A DNA stretch of 64,000 nt from Anatilimnocola aggregata (GTDB taxonomy: Bacteria; Planctomycetota; Planctomycetia; Pirellulales; Pirellulaceae), in contig NZ_CP036274.1 of the NCBI RefSeq assembly GCF_007747655.1, positions 6,634,001 through 6,698,000 on the forward strand, given 5' to 3'. Position numbers and translations under genes: made by a program. Below the pieces are notes generated by a model. It had not been told where the DNA came from. It searched no databases and saw nothing but the letters and a program-made list of their open reading frames with translations. Below are positions 41,315-50,382 of the stretch, piece after piece (position 1 is the stretch's first letter; each line of letters begins with the position of its first letter).

Positions 41315-43645
41315 ATGAAGCATACTTTCCAATTGACGTTTCTTGTTGCGCTAGCCTGTGGCTTGACGTCAGCTTTTTCTCGAGCAAACGAAGCCTCGAC
41401 GGCAGTTGGCTTGAAGCTATTTAGCGAACAGATCGAGCCCGTACTCAAGCAGCACTGCTATAGCTGTCACAGTGCTGACGCCAAGATGGTCGAAGGTGGC
41501 CTGCGACTCGATGGCCGCGAACTAGCTCGCCGCGGTGGCGATTCAGGGCCGGCGGTCGTTCCTGGCAAGCCGGCTGAAAGCCTGCTCGTGCAAGCGCTGC
41601 GGCACGAAGGTGGCCTTGAAATGCCCCCAGAGCAGCCCAAACTAACGGCAGCAACTATTGCCCACTTTGTCCGTTGGATTGAACTCGGCGCTCCTGACCC
41701 GCGCGAGGATGCCATTGCACTCGCGGATCAATGGCCCACCGCAGTTCGTCAGCACTGGGCCTTTCAACCCATCCCGCAAACGGTTGCCCCGGATAAATCA
41801 GCCGGCACTGGTGCTGTCGATAGTTTCATTCAAACAAGACTGGCCGCCCAAGGTTGGCCATCGGCACCCGCTGCAACGCGCGAAGATCTGGTGCGCCGCG
41901 TCTATTTCGACCTGCTGGGCCTCCCTCCATCGCCGGCCGCAATTACCGCGTTTGCGATTGATCCCGCGCCCGACGCCTATGAAAAGCTGGTCGACCGCTT
42001 AATGGCGAGTCCGCAGTTCGGCGAACGTTGGGCTCAGCATTGGCTGGACGTTGTCCGCTATGCCGAGAGCGAAGGTTACGAATACGATCGGCACGTGCCC
42101 GATGCCTGGCGCTTTCGCGATTATGTGGTGCAAGCCTTCAATCTCGATAAACCCGTCGATCAGTTTGTCGCCGAACAAATTGCGGGGGATGAATTGGCTC
42201 CGCAAGATCATGAAGCGTTGAGCGCCTCTATCTTTCATCGCTTGGGGCCCGTGCGACGCAACGCGGGCAATCCCGACATCGCCCTCAGCCGCAACGAAGT
42301 ATTAACCGAGCGAACCGATATCATCGGCGTAGCCTTCCTCGGCCTCTCGGTGGGCTGTGCTCGTTGTCACAACCACAAGCTGGAACCCATTTCGCAGCGG
42401 GACTATTACCGCCTGCAAGCCTATCTGGCGGCCACTCAAGAAAAGAACGTTCCGCTCGCTCCGCCTGCCGAGCAGCAAGCTTGGGAAGCGGAGACCAAAC
42501 GGATCAAGGCTGAAATGGACGCCCTGAAGTTGGTGCTGCGGACCAAGACGGGTGAAGAGCGAGTGCGGATGCAGGCGATGTTAGATGCGATGGAAGATTC
42601 GCTGCCACCGATGCTTGCCACAATTCCGGCCACGTTCAACGATTTCTCGAATCGCACGCCCATTCACGTGCTGCGGCGCGGCGTCTGGGAAAAGAAACTC
42701 GAGCCCGTTGGTCCCCGGCCGCCAAGCATTTTGGTCCCTAGCGAAATGCCGGAGTCGCCGGCCGATAGCAGCCAGCCCCGCACGGAACTCGCGCGCTGGC
42801 TCACGGCGACCGATAACCCCCTTCTGGCCCGCGTATTTGTGAATCGCCTTTGGCAGGGGCATTTCGGAGCGGGAATCGTCAAGACGACCAACGATTTCGG
42901 CACCAAAGGCGATCGGCCCAGCCATCCCGAATTGCTCGATTGGCTCGCGCGACAACTGATCGATGGGGACTGGGAAGCCAAACGCATTCATCGCGAGATT
43001 GTCCTCAGCGAAACGTATCGTCAAGCCAGTTCAGCGCCCAGTGCGATCGAACCGGCCCGGCTCGATCCTGAGAATCGCCTGCTCTGGAAGTTCAATCGTC
43101 GTCGGCTCTCTGCCGAGGAATTACGCGATGCTATGCTTGCCGTCGCGGGCCGCTTGAATGACGAAATCGGCGGCGCGAGCGTGATGACCCCCGTCGATCC
43201 GCAATTGGTCGATCAACTCTACAAGCCGTCGCAATGGCAAATCGCCAAGCGGGCCGGTGAACACGACCGCCGGACGATCTACTTAATTGCCAAGCGCAAT
43301 CTGCGGTTGCCATTTCTCGAAACCTTCGATGGCCCGGCGCTCCTTTCCAGTTGTGCCCGTCGCGAATCGAGTACCCATGCGCCACAAGCTCTGGAATTGC
43401 TGAACGGTAATACGTCGAACGAACTGGCGCCGGCCTTTGCCGAGCGGCTGGTGGCCGAAACGGACGCCCCCCTTGGTCCTGCTCAGCGTAACGAACGGAT
43501 TGTGCAGCGGGCTTTTGAACTGGCTGCGGGACGCCAACCAACGACGAAAGAATTACTGGCTTCGCTCCTCTTTCTCGCCGAAAGTTCGCTGGAAGAATTT
43601 GCCCTGGCCATTTTTAACCTGAATGACTTTGCTTATGTCCGCTGA
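41315..43645 (+). CDS. PSD1 cytochrome c / DUF1549 / DUF1553 protein
   Basis: The 776-residue protein has a signal peptide and the planctomycete cytochrome C domain with heme site C48-Y-S-C51-H52 ('QHCYSCHSADAKMVEGGLRL'). DUF1549 follows (about 150-360; 'VRRVYFDLLGLPPSPAAITA', 'WAQHWLDVVRYAESEGYEYD', 'FLGLSVGCARCHNHKLEPIS') and then DUF1553 (about 480-760; 'ARWLTATDNPLLARVFVNRL', 'LWKFNRRRLSAEELRDAM'). It is an exported protein of a family greatly expanded in planctomycetes, often suspected of taking part in polysaccharide breakdown or redox chemistry but not proven. 'CARCH' near 352 may be a second heme site. Its end overlaps the start of the DUF1501 gene. Confidence 0.9.
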   Translation: MKHTFQLTFLVALACGLTSAFSRANEASTAVGLKLFSEQIEPVLKQHCYSCHSADAKMVEGGLRLDGRELARRGGDSGPAVVPGKPAESLLVQALRHEGGLEMPPEQPKLTAATIAHFVRWIELGAPDPREDAIALADQWPTAVRQHWAFQPIPQTVAPDKSAGTGAVDSFIQTRLAAQGWPSAPAATREDLVRRVYFDLLGLPPSPAAITAFAIDPAPDAYEKLVDRLMASPQFGERWAQHWLDVVRYAESEGYEYDRHVPDAWRFRDYVVQAFNLDKPVDQFVAEQIAGDELAPQDHEALSASIFHRLGPVRRNAGNPDIALSRNEVLTERTDIIGVAFLGLSVGCARCHNHKLEPISQRDYYRLQAYLAATQEKNVPLAPPAEQQAWEAETKRIKAEMDALKLVLRTKTGEERVRMQAMLDAMEDSLPPMLATIPATFNDFSNRTPIHVLRRGVWEKKLEPVGPRPPSILVPSEMPESPADSSQPRTELARWLTATDNPLLARVFVNRLWQGHFGAGIVKTTNDFGTKGDRPSHPELLDWLARQLIDGDWEAKRIHREIVLSETYRQASSAPSAIEPARLDPENRLLWKFNRRRLSAEELRDAMLAVAGRLNDEIGGASVMTPVDPQLVDQLYKPSQWQIAKRAGEHDRRTIYLIAKRNLRLPFLETFDGPALLSSCARRESSTHAPQALELLNGNTSNELAPAFAERLVAETDAPLGPAQRNERIVQRAFELAAGRQPTTKELLASLLFLAESSLEEFALAIFNLNDFAYVR

Positions 43646-45065
43646 TTTTCGAGAGCATGCCCGGCCAACCCGCACGCGGCGCGAGTTCGTGCGCGACGCC
43701 TTCTGCGGCTTCGGCGGGCTGGCGCTCGCTTCGCTCGTGCAGCAAGAGCAGGCCCGCGCGGCAGGCAATCTGCTGGCAGCCAAAGCTCCGCACCAGGCGG
43801 CGAAGGCCAAGGCAGTTATTTTTCTGTTCATGGCTGGCGGACCAAGCCACTTGGAGACATTCGACCCCAAACCGCTGCTGAACACGTTGCACGGGCAATC
43901 ACGTCCCGTGGAGTTCGGAGAAGCGAAGTACCAGTTCATCAATAAAGAGGCCAAGATTCTCGGCACGCAGCGGAAGTTCAAAAAGTACGGCCAGAGCGGT
44001 ATCGATGTATCCGATCTTTTCCCGCACATGGCCAGGTGCGTGGACGACCTCGCGATCGTTCGTTCGTGCCACGGCGATATGGTCGTCCACTCGGCCGCGC
44101 AATACGAGCTTTTTTCCGGGCGGATTACGCCGGGCTTTCCCAGCATGGGCTCGTGGATCTTGTATGGCCTTGGTGCCGAAAGTGATTCGCTCCCCGCATA
44201 TGTTGTGCTTCCCGATCCAAAGGGAGCACTCGAAGCGGGTCAGCCGATGTATATGCACGGTTTTTTGCCCGCAGCGCTTCAGCCCACCATGTTTCGGCCA
44301 GGCGAACGGCCGGTGCTAAATCTCGATTTGCCGAAAGGTGTCGACCCACTCGTACGGCAGAAGACAGCAAAGTTCATTCGCGATTTGAACCAGGCCACGC
44401 TTGACCCAGCTGATGAAGAGTTTCATGCACGCGTTGGCGCTTACGACCTGGCATTCAAGATGCAAAGCGAAGCTCCCGAAGTTCTCGACCTGTCGCATGA
44501 GACGCAAGAAACGCTCGATTTATATGGCGTTGGTAAGGAACCAACGCACGACTATGGCCGCCGCTGTCTCCTCGCGCGGAAGCTCGTCGAACAGGGAGTT
44601 CGCTTCACTTGCGTGGTTTCCGGCGGTGGTCCCGGCAACATGCAGTGGGACGCCCACAGCGACATTGAAGAGAATCACCTGCGCAAAGCGGCCGAAACCG
44701 ATCAACCCGTGGCCGCCCTCCTTACCGATCTCAAACGGCGCGGACTGCTCGATAGCACGCTGGTGCTGTGGGGTGGCGAATTTGGACGGTCACCGGAAGC
44801 AGAGTCAGGCAAGGGTCGCGACCACCACAACCTGGGCTTCACTATGTGGATGGCAGGCGGCGGCATCAAGGGTGGGCAAGTGGTCGGCGCGACCGATGCC
44901 ATCGGGCTCAAAGCGGTCGAGCAGCCGTATCACTTCCGCGATATCCACAACACAATCTTGCATCAACTGGGGCTGAATCAGCACAAACTTACCTACCCTC
45001 ACCTAGGCCGCAACGAGCGGCTGACGTTCGTCGAGGGCAAGGTAATCAAAGAGATCATTTCGTAG
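43635..45065 (+). CDS. DUF1501 protein with Tat-type signal
   Basis: The 476-residue protein begins with a twin-arginine-like signal ('TRTRREFVRDAFCGFGGLAL'). The DUF1501 (sulfatase-like alkaline phosphatase superfamily) text follows: 'KAVIFLFMAGGPSHLETFDP', 'DVSDLFPHMARCVDDLAIVR', 'LVLWGGEFGRSPEAESGKGR' with 'DHHNLGFTMWMAGGGIKGGQ'. The last two segments hold the expected metal-ligand residues (E, D, H, H). It should be exported folded with a metal. Function is unknown in the family. The start at 43635 overlaps the previous gene by 11 bases, so the two are translated together; an ATG at 43623 would add four residues. The pairing with DUF1549/DUF1553 is standard in planctomycetes. Confidence 0.9.
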   Translation: MSADFREHARPTRTRREFVRDAFCGFGGLALASLVQQEQARAAGNLLAAKAPHQAAKAKAVIFLFMAGGPSHLETFDPKPLLNTLHGQSRPVEFGEAKYQFINKEAKILGTQRKFKKYGQSGIDVSDLFPHMARCVDDLAIVRSCHGDMVVHSAAQYELFSGRITPGFPSMGSWILYGLGAESDSLPAYVVLPDPKGALEAGQPMYMHGFLPAALQPTMFRPGERPVLNLDLPKGVDPLVRQKTAKFIRDLNQATLDPADEEFHARVGAYDLAFKMQSEAPEVLDLSHETQETLDLYGVGKEPTHDYGRRCLLARKLVEQGVRFTCVVSGGGPGNMQWDAHSDIEENHLRKAAETDQPVAALLTDLKRRGLLDSTLVLWGGEFGRSPEAESGKGRDHHNLGFTMWMAGGGIKGGQVVGATDAIGLKAVEQPYHFRDIHNTILHQLGLNQHKLTYPHLGRNERLTFVEGKVIKEIIS

Positions 45066-45364
45066 ATTTGCAGGCTAGCACGCTTATCCGTGCAAGTTAC
45101 GCCTGACCGACCGGAGCCAACGCTAGCTAACTGTTCGCCTTGCCCGTCACTTCTGCAGCCTGCCTTCTCACTCTTGCCTTCCCCAGCTTCGCCTTGACCT
45201 GTTTTCGGCAGCCTTCTATAGTCCGGCCGCTGATCGCAGCAGAGCCGTTTTCTTGAATGTTTTTGCCGCGAATTTGCAAAAAGCTGCCAAACGACCCAGT
45301 TTGCTCGGCTGGCGAGGTGTGCCAGTCGCTGCTGCCAACGGACGCCCACAAGGATTGAGGGAGA

Positions 45365-47479
45365 ATGCTCATGACAGGTAAGGAAACCCACCGGTCGGCT
45401 GCCAGTGCTCGCCGCCGCCAATTTTTTGCTGCCGTGACCAGCGCGGGTCTGTTTGCTGCTGCCCTACTGGGTGCCGGTGATTTCGGCTCGCAAGCTGCGG
45501 CTCAAAATACTCGCCCCGCCCCGGTTCCGAATCGCTATCAAGGGGCTCCGGGACAACCCAGCTCGACCGCTCGACCCAATGGCTCAGTGGTTCCCGCCCA
45601 ACAAGTTCCTCAGAATCAAATCGCGCCGCGCCCGACCGGCAATGCTCCGGCAGCTCAAGCACCGATTCGCCCCAACCCTACTCAGTTGCAAGTGATGGCC
45701 GTCGTCAATGGCGAGCAGATCAGTCAGGCCGATCTGGGCCGCGAATGCTTGTGGCGGTTCGGCAAGGAAGTGCTCGAAGGGATGGTCAACCGCCATCTGA
45801 TTGCCGAAGCTTGTGCTGAGAAGCAAATTGTCATCACGACCGCCGATATCGACGGCGAAATCGAACGGATTGCCAGCAAGTTTGGCTTGCCGCGCGATCG
45901 CTGGATGCAACTGCTGCGAGAAGAACGCGGCTATAGCGAAGCCCAATACAAGCGCGAAATCGTGTGGCCAATGTTGGCCCTCCGCAAACTATCGGCCGAC
46001 CAAACCGAAGTCACTCAGGAAGAAATGCAAAAGGCGTTCGACTCGGAGTTTGGCCCCAAGGTCAAAGCCCTGCTCATCGTCCACAGCGATCGGAAGTTGA
46101 TCGACCAACTGCACGCTCATGTGGCTGCCAAGCCCGAGACGTTCCGCGAGATGTCGAAGCAGCATAGCGACGACCCGGGTGTGGCTTCGGCCTATGGCGT
46201 GATCCCGCCGATCCGCCGTCACTTAGGCGACGCCAACCTGGAGCAAATCGCGTTTAGCTTGAAACCCGGCCAGATCTCGCCGGTCATTCAAGTCGCCGAC
46301 AAGTACTACATCCTCAAGTGCGAAGAACAAATTGCCAATCGCGTGATTTCGCCCGAGCAAATGCCTCTGGTTGATGCCAAGTTGCGCGAACGTTTGAAGG
46401 AAGGCAAGCTTCGCGGTGTAGCGGCGAATTTCTTCGAGACGATGGCCAAGAAGGCGACAATCGTCAACATCTACAACAATCCCGAACTTGCCAAGCAGGT
46501 ACCGGGCGCTGCCGCCACCATCAATGGCCGCCCGATTACTACGCAGCAATTGACCGACGAGTGCCTCTCCCGCTACGGGCATGAAGTGCTCGAAGGCGAA
46601 ATCAGCCGCAAGGTGCTGGGACAAGAGTTGGTCAAGCGGAAGGCGACGATCACGCAGTCCGATCTCGATGCTGAGATTGCTCGCGCGGCCGACATGTATG
46701 GCATGCAGAAGCCCGACGGCTCGCCCGACGTGGACCGTTGGCTCAAGCAAGTGACCGAGCAAGACAAGGCACCGGTCGAGTTGTACGTGCGCGATGCCGT
46801 GTGGCCATCGGTCGCACTGAAGAAGATCGTCGGCAGCCAGGTCGTCATCACCGAAGACGATTTGCAAAAGGCCTACGAAGCGAACTACGGCGAGCGGATG
46901 GAAGTCCTCGCCATCGTACTCGGCGATCAACGCCAGGCGCAAAAGGTGTGGGAAATGGCCCGCAATAACCCGACCGATGCCTTCTTCGCGAGCCTGGCCG
47001 AGCAGTACTCGGTCGAGCCTTCGTCCCGTTCGAACGGTGGCAAAGTTCCGCCGATTCAAAAGCACAGCGGCTCACCGGAACTCGAAAAGACGGCTTTCTC
47101 GCTGCAAGCCGGCACCATGTCGGGCATTGTGGCATTGAACGATCAGTTCATCATTTTGCGTTGCCTGGGCCGAACTCGCCCGGTGGCCGTCGATCCGCAA
47201 ATCGCTCGCAAGGAATTGACCAAGGATTTGGAAGAAAAGAAACTGCGGGTGAAGATGAGCACCGAATTCGACCGCCTGCTAAGAACTTCGCAGATCGACA
47301 ACTACGTCGCAGGTACGTCGCAATCGGGTCGCGAAGGAATGGCTCCGGGTGCCGGCAAGGGCCCGCTTCAAAGCTCGGGCGTCAGTCCTGCTGGTGGACC
47401 AGGTGCTGTGCGTTCGCTGGGCGGCGTGACACCAACGGCTGGCACCATGCCCCGCGGACCTGCTCCGACGAAGCGTTAA
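45365..47479 (+). CDS. SurA-like protein with two tandem PpiC-type units
   Basis: The 704-residue protein has a signal sequence, a Pro/Gln/Asn-rich linker (about 48-108) and two similar units. Each unit has a SurA-type helical part ('VVNGEQISQADLGRECLWRF' and 'TINGRPITTQQLTDECLSRY') and a parvulin-type part ('FREMSKQHSDDPGVASAYGV' and 'FASLAEQYSVEPSSRSNGGK'). It probably assists folding of exported proteins. The repeats look like an internal duplication. The C-terminus is a disordered Gly/Pro-rich tail. Two ATGs, 45365 and 45371, follow GAGGGAGA; the first is used. A strong terminator follows. Whether both parvulin parts are active is not decided by the sequence. Confidence 0.88.
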   Translation: MLMTGKETHRSAASARRRQFFAAVTSAGLFAAALLGAGDFGSQAAAQNTRPAPVPNRYQGAPGQPSSTARPNGSVVPAQQVPQNQIAPRPTGNAPAAQAPIRPNPTQLQVMAVVNGEQISQADLGRECLWRFGKEVLEGMVNRHLIAEACAEKQIVITTADIDGEIERIASKFGLPRDRWMQLLREERGYSEAQYKREIVWPMLALRKLSADQTEVTQEEMQKAFDSEFGPKVKALLIVHSDRKLIDQLHAHVAAKPETFREMSKQHSDDPGVASAYGVIPPIRRHLGDANLEQIAFSLKPGQISPVIQVADKYYILKCEEQIANRVISPEQMPLVDAKLRERLKEGKLRGVAANFFETMAKKATIVNIYNNPELAKQVPGAAATINGRPITTQQLTDECLSRYGHEVLEGEISRKVLGQELVKRKATITQSDLDAEIARAADMYGMQKPDGSPDVDRWLKQVTEQDKAPVELYVRDAVWPSVALKKIVGSQVVITEDDLQKAYEANYGERMEVLAIVLGDQRQAQKVWEMARNNPTDAFFASLAEQYSVEPSSRSNGGKVPPIQKHSGSPELEKTAFSLQAGTMSGIVALNDQFIILRCLGRTRPVAVDPQIARKELTKDLEEKKLRVKMSTEFDRLLRTSQIDNYVAGTSQSGREGMAPGAGKGPLQSSGVSPAGGPGAVRSLGGVTPTAGTMPRGPAPTKR

Positions 47480-47512
47480 ACGCTATTCGTCGAAACGATC
47501 AAACCTTTCCAG

Positions 47513-47542
47513 AACCGCAGGCCAATTCGCCTGCGGTTTTTT
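47513..47542 (+). terminator. Strong rho-independent terminator
   Basis: AACCGCAGGC (47513-47522) pairs over ten bases with GCCTGCGGTT (47529-47538), followed by TTTTCG. It lies 33 bases after the PpiC gene and ten bases before the stop of the convergent endonuclease gene, ending the plus-strand transcript. Confidence 0.9.
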
Positions 47543-47552
47543 CGTGGGGCAG

Positions 47553-48413
47553 CTAGCCGGTAACAAGTTCGCGTAGCGTGCGAAGGTTGACAGCGTCCCA
47601 GGGTTCGCCATCGTCGTTCTCGGCCTTTTCAGTTTCGAGATACATGGGCGTCTGCTGCAGGCGAACATCGTTCATGAGCAGGCGAAATGGCTCCAGTCCC
47701 AGCGCGCCATGGCCGATGTGCTCGTGACGATCAACGCGCGAGCCGAGTGGCTTCTTACTGTCGTTCAGATGCATCGCCTTGAGCCGATCTCGGCCAAGAA
47801 GCGTATCGAACTCGTTCCACATGGCTGTGTACGCTGGCAAAGTTCCCAGCGGATAGCCGGCAGCAAACGCGTGGCAGGTATCGATGCAAACACCCACGCG
47901 ATGTTCAAGCTTTACCCCCGCGATGATGGCTGCCAGCTGTTCAAAGCGACGCCCCAAGGTGGTCCCCTGTCCTGCTGTGTTCTCCAGCAGGATCTGCGAA
48001 CCGACTTCGCCGGCCAAGTCGTGTACGCGATTGATGGCTGCCGAAACACGAGCGATGGCTGCTTCTTCTGTCAGCTTCACTCCCGCACCGGGATGCACTA
48101 CGACGTGAGGAATGCTCAATGCCGCGGCACGTTGTAGTTCCACCACTAGTCCTTCAACGGATTTGTTCCACAGCTCGTCCGCTTCAGCCGCCATGTTGAT
48201 CAGATAAGAGGCGTGCGACAATACATGCTGGATATTGTGCTTCTGGCGAGAATCAGCGAACTGCCCAATCTCCGCCTTGGTGATTTCTTTCGCCCGCCAC
48301 TGATTGTTATTCTTCGTGAAGACCTGACAGGTCTCCATCCCCAGCGCGCCGGCAGCATCGAGGGCCTTGTAGTAGCCGCCAGCGATCGACATGTGGGCAC
48401 CGAGGAGGGGCAT
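47553..48413 (-). CDS. nfo: Endonuclease IV (deoxyribonuclease IV)
   Basis: The 286-residue protein is an AP endonuclease of the Nfo family, which cuts DNA at abasic sites during base excision repair. The TIM-barrel metal ligands are visible: 'LLGAHMSIAGGYYKAL', 'HVLSHASYLIN', 'VVVHPGAG', 'LLENTAGQGTTLG', 'VGVCIDTCHAFAAGYPL', 'AMHLNDSKKPLGSRVDRHEH' with 'IGHGALG', and 'YLETEKA'. Length matches the family. The ATG at 48413 is preferred over the upstream TTG at 48419: AGGA lies eight bases before it. It is cytoplasmic and appears to stand alone. Confidence 0.95.
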   Translation of the reverse strand: MPLLGAHMSIAGGYYKALDAAGALGMETCQVFTKNNNQWRAKEITKAEIGQFADSRQKHNIQHVLSHASYLINMAAEADELWNKSVEGLVVELQRAAALSIPHVVVHPGAGVKLTEEAAIARVSAAINRVHDLAGEVGSQILLENTAGQGTTLGRRFEQLAAIIAGVKLEHRVGVCIDTCHAFAAGYPLGTLPAYTAMWNEFDTLLGRDRLKAMHLNDSKKPLGSRVDRHEHIGHGALGLEPFRLLMNDVRLQQTPMYLETEKAENDDGEPWDAVNLRTLRELVTG

Positions 48414-48483
48414 TCGCAACGTCCTTTCACTGCTTAAGGAAAGGTCCGATTCTAAGAGTTGCGAGTGTAGTTCGATACCTACC

Positions 48484-49209
48484 TTACGCGGCCCGTTTTT
48501 CCGAAGGCTTCTCGAACCAGCGGCGGGGAGAGAACCAACGGCGAATGCGCCGCCATTCAGCTTTCGGGTCGCGGTGCATGACGAACTCGTCGGCGTCCCA
48601 ATTGAGCTGGGCGATATTGCCTGGGACGTTCTGCTGCCACTTGAGCTTCGGGTGCTTGGGGAAGAATTCGGCCAGCGTATCGACGTCGCCGTTGTCGAAT
48701 TTGAGTTGGTCGTACGGCAGCTTGGCGGTGATCTTGGGCGTGATGATGCTGATGTTATAGCCGTAGCACTTGACGCGAGCCTGCGAGCAATCGAAGCCGG
48801 CGAGAATCAGGTTGTAGAGGACGATACCGGCGTTCCACAGCGTGACGTGGCCGCCGACGATTTCGTGTTTGAGTGGCGGCACACTGATGGCCAGCAAGCC
48901 CCCTTCTTTCAGATCGCGATGCAACTTCTTGAGGAAGAAGTTGACGTTAAGTTGATGCTCGAGCACATGCGAAACCCAGAGGCAATCGAACTGCTGGCCA
49001 AACTGCACTTCCAGATAGTCGCCGGTGACGACGCCGCCATCGAAGAACGAAAACATATCGGTCGGCGTGACTTGTTTCCCAGCAGCACGAAAGCGGGCGG
49101 TATGCAGGCCGTAGCCGCAGCCCACATCGAGCACGGTGTCGAACGAAAAATCGCGAATCAGCTTGTTCAATGCTTCCTCAGCTTTGAGGGCTTCTTTTTT
49201 GGCGGTCAT
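48484..49209 (-). CDS. SAM-dependent methyltransferase
   Basis: The 241-residue protein has a class I methyltransferase fold: 'FDTVLDVGCGYGLHTARFRA' is motif I (SAM-binding 'DVGCGYG'), followed by 'VTPTDMFSF' and 'FDCLWVSHVLEHQLNVNFFL', then 'LKEGGLLAISVPPL'. Enzymes of this type often methylate sugars or lipids in surface-polymer clusters. The start at 49209 (MTAKKEALKAEEAL) has GTGAGGC upstream; the frame extends to 49320 but without that support. The capsule-export-like gene lies 50 bases upstream in the same direction, so a shared envelope-glycan role is plausible. The substrate is unknown. Confidence 0.87.
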   Translation of the reverse strand: MTAKKEALKAEEALNKLIRDFSFDTVLDVGCGYGLHTARFRAAGKQVTPTDMFSFFDGGVVTGDYLEVQFGQQFDCLWVSHVLEHQLNVNFFLKKLHRDLKEGGLLAISVPPLKHEIVGGHVTLWNAGIVLYNLILAGFDCSQARVKCYGYNISIITPKITAKLPYDQLKFDNGDVDTLAEFFPKHPKLKWQQNVPGNIAQLNWDADEFVMHRDPKAEWRRIRRWFSPRRWFEKPSEKRAA

Positions 49210-49259
49210 CTGGGCCTCACGGAAAATAGTTGTTCGCTGGCTGAGGAAGTTGAATGCAC

Positions 49260-50243
49260 TCAGGCAGCGCGGCGTCCGCTGCCAGTCCAAGGTGTAAGCA
49301 AGTGAATCAGCTGAGACCACAGGCCGTAGGGTTGATCGGCAAAGTCAACGGTACCAGCCAGGAGTTGATCGACAATCGCCGGCAAACGCTGGGGGATTTC
49401 GGCGTGCGTCCATTGATGGCTCATCACGCGGTGATAGGCAGCAGCCACGCGTTCGACGGTGAGGGTGCAGTGTCCGTGCTGTAGTTCACTCGTCACCTGT
49501 GCCGTCGCGGCTGGGTCGTTGTTCAGGCAATAGACGGCCCCTTCGTGCCGATAAATCGACTGACCGAAACACAACACCGGCAACTGCTGGCCCAGTGCTT
49601 CCACACCCACGGATGAATTGACGAGGGCAACGGCCCGGCAGCGCTGCACGGCCATGGCAAAGTTCGAGCTGTCGTCCCAGCTTCCTCCGAGACGCAAGGT
49701 CGTCTGTTGCAGCAGCGGATCGGCCGGAGCTTTGGGATGTGGGCGAACTCGCACCGGCAAGCGCGAATTGCGGCAGAGAAACTCGACCAAGGCCCTCATG
49801 TTGGCAAAGGAGGGTGACAGCTGCGTGATTTGCGTATCGCGATCGAGTTGTAGCGGAACGAGCAGATCCCCCTGCGGACGGACGGCCAGAGGAGTCTTGC
49901 CGACGGTCAGCAGCGGCTCGCTCGACCAACTGGCCGTGGCATTAATTCCTGCGGTATCGATCTGACAAGTTCCACGTTGCGGGTTCCAACCCAATTCGAC
50001 ATTAGCGACTCGCGCTTGCATGGCCGCCAACTCGGCCATCGCAGGAGCGTAGCTGGGATGAACACCATTCCACACAAAGGCAGCATGGCAACGCTGTAAA
50101 CGGCGCGAATGAGGCACACGCCCCGAGAGCGGACCTCGCCAGCGAACGACGCGATGGCCCAGCGAAATGCACGTATCGGCAATCGCCTGCAGCACTGGCT
50201 TGGCGAGCAGGCAGGTACGGTCTTCAACGACGATCGTTTTCAT
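49260..50243 (-). CDS. KpsC/KpsS-like capsule polysaccharide protein
   Basis: The 327-residue protein ends its core with 'VNSSVGVEALGQQLPVLCFG' and 'QSIYRHEGAVYCLN', text typical of the capsule synthesis family (KpsC/KpsS, Pfam Capsule_synth), whose known members transfer Kdo or sugars to lipid-linked polysaccharide. A nucleotide-sugar-like segment 'RPQGDLLVPLQLDRDTQITQ' and 'LPVRVRPHPKAPADPLLQQT' add support. There is no signal peptide; it would act on the cytoplasmic side. It is upstream of a methyltransferase, and both may act on one surface glycan. No other capsule genes lie in the window, so the assignment is by motif only. Confidence 0.72.
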   Translation of the reverse strand: MKTIVVEDRTCLLAKPVLQAIADTCISLGHRVVRWRGPLSGRVPHSRRLQRCHAAFVWNGVHPSYAPAMAELAAMQARVANVELGWNPQRGTCQIDTAGINATASWSSEPLLTVGKTPLAVRPQGDLLVPLQLDRDTQITQLSPSFANMRALVEFLCRNSRLPVRVRPHPKAPADPLLQQTTLRLGGSWDDSSNFAMAVQRCRAVALVNSSVGVEALGQQLPVLCFGQSIYRHEGAVYCLNNDPAATAQVTSELQHGHCTLTVERVAAAYHRVMSHQWTHAEIPQRLPAIVDQLLAGTVDFADQPYGLWSQLIHLLTPWTGSGRRAA

Positions 50244-50382
50244 GGGCGGCGATGATGACTCCGTTCAATCTCGCGCTGAGCGCAAGAGGCCTGCCGATCC
50301 GCGCTTCATCCCCGAGCGCTGGAGAGTTTGTGTACCAAATTAGGCCCATTCGACCAAGACGAATTCGTTTGCTAGCACACGC

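Noticed and set aside
45066-45364. Possible small gene or RNA between the DUF1501 and PpiC genes
   Set aside because: No frame with protein-like content or convincing structure was seen; the only antisense frame (45127-45372) lacks support.
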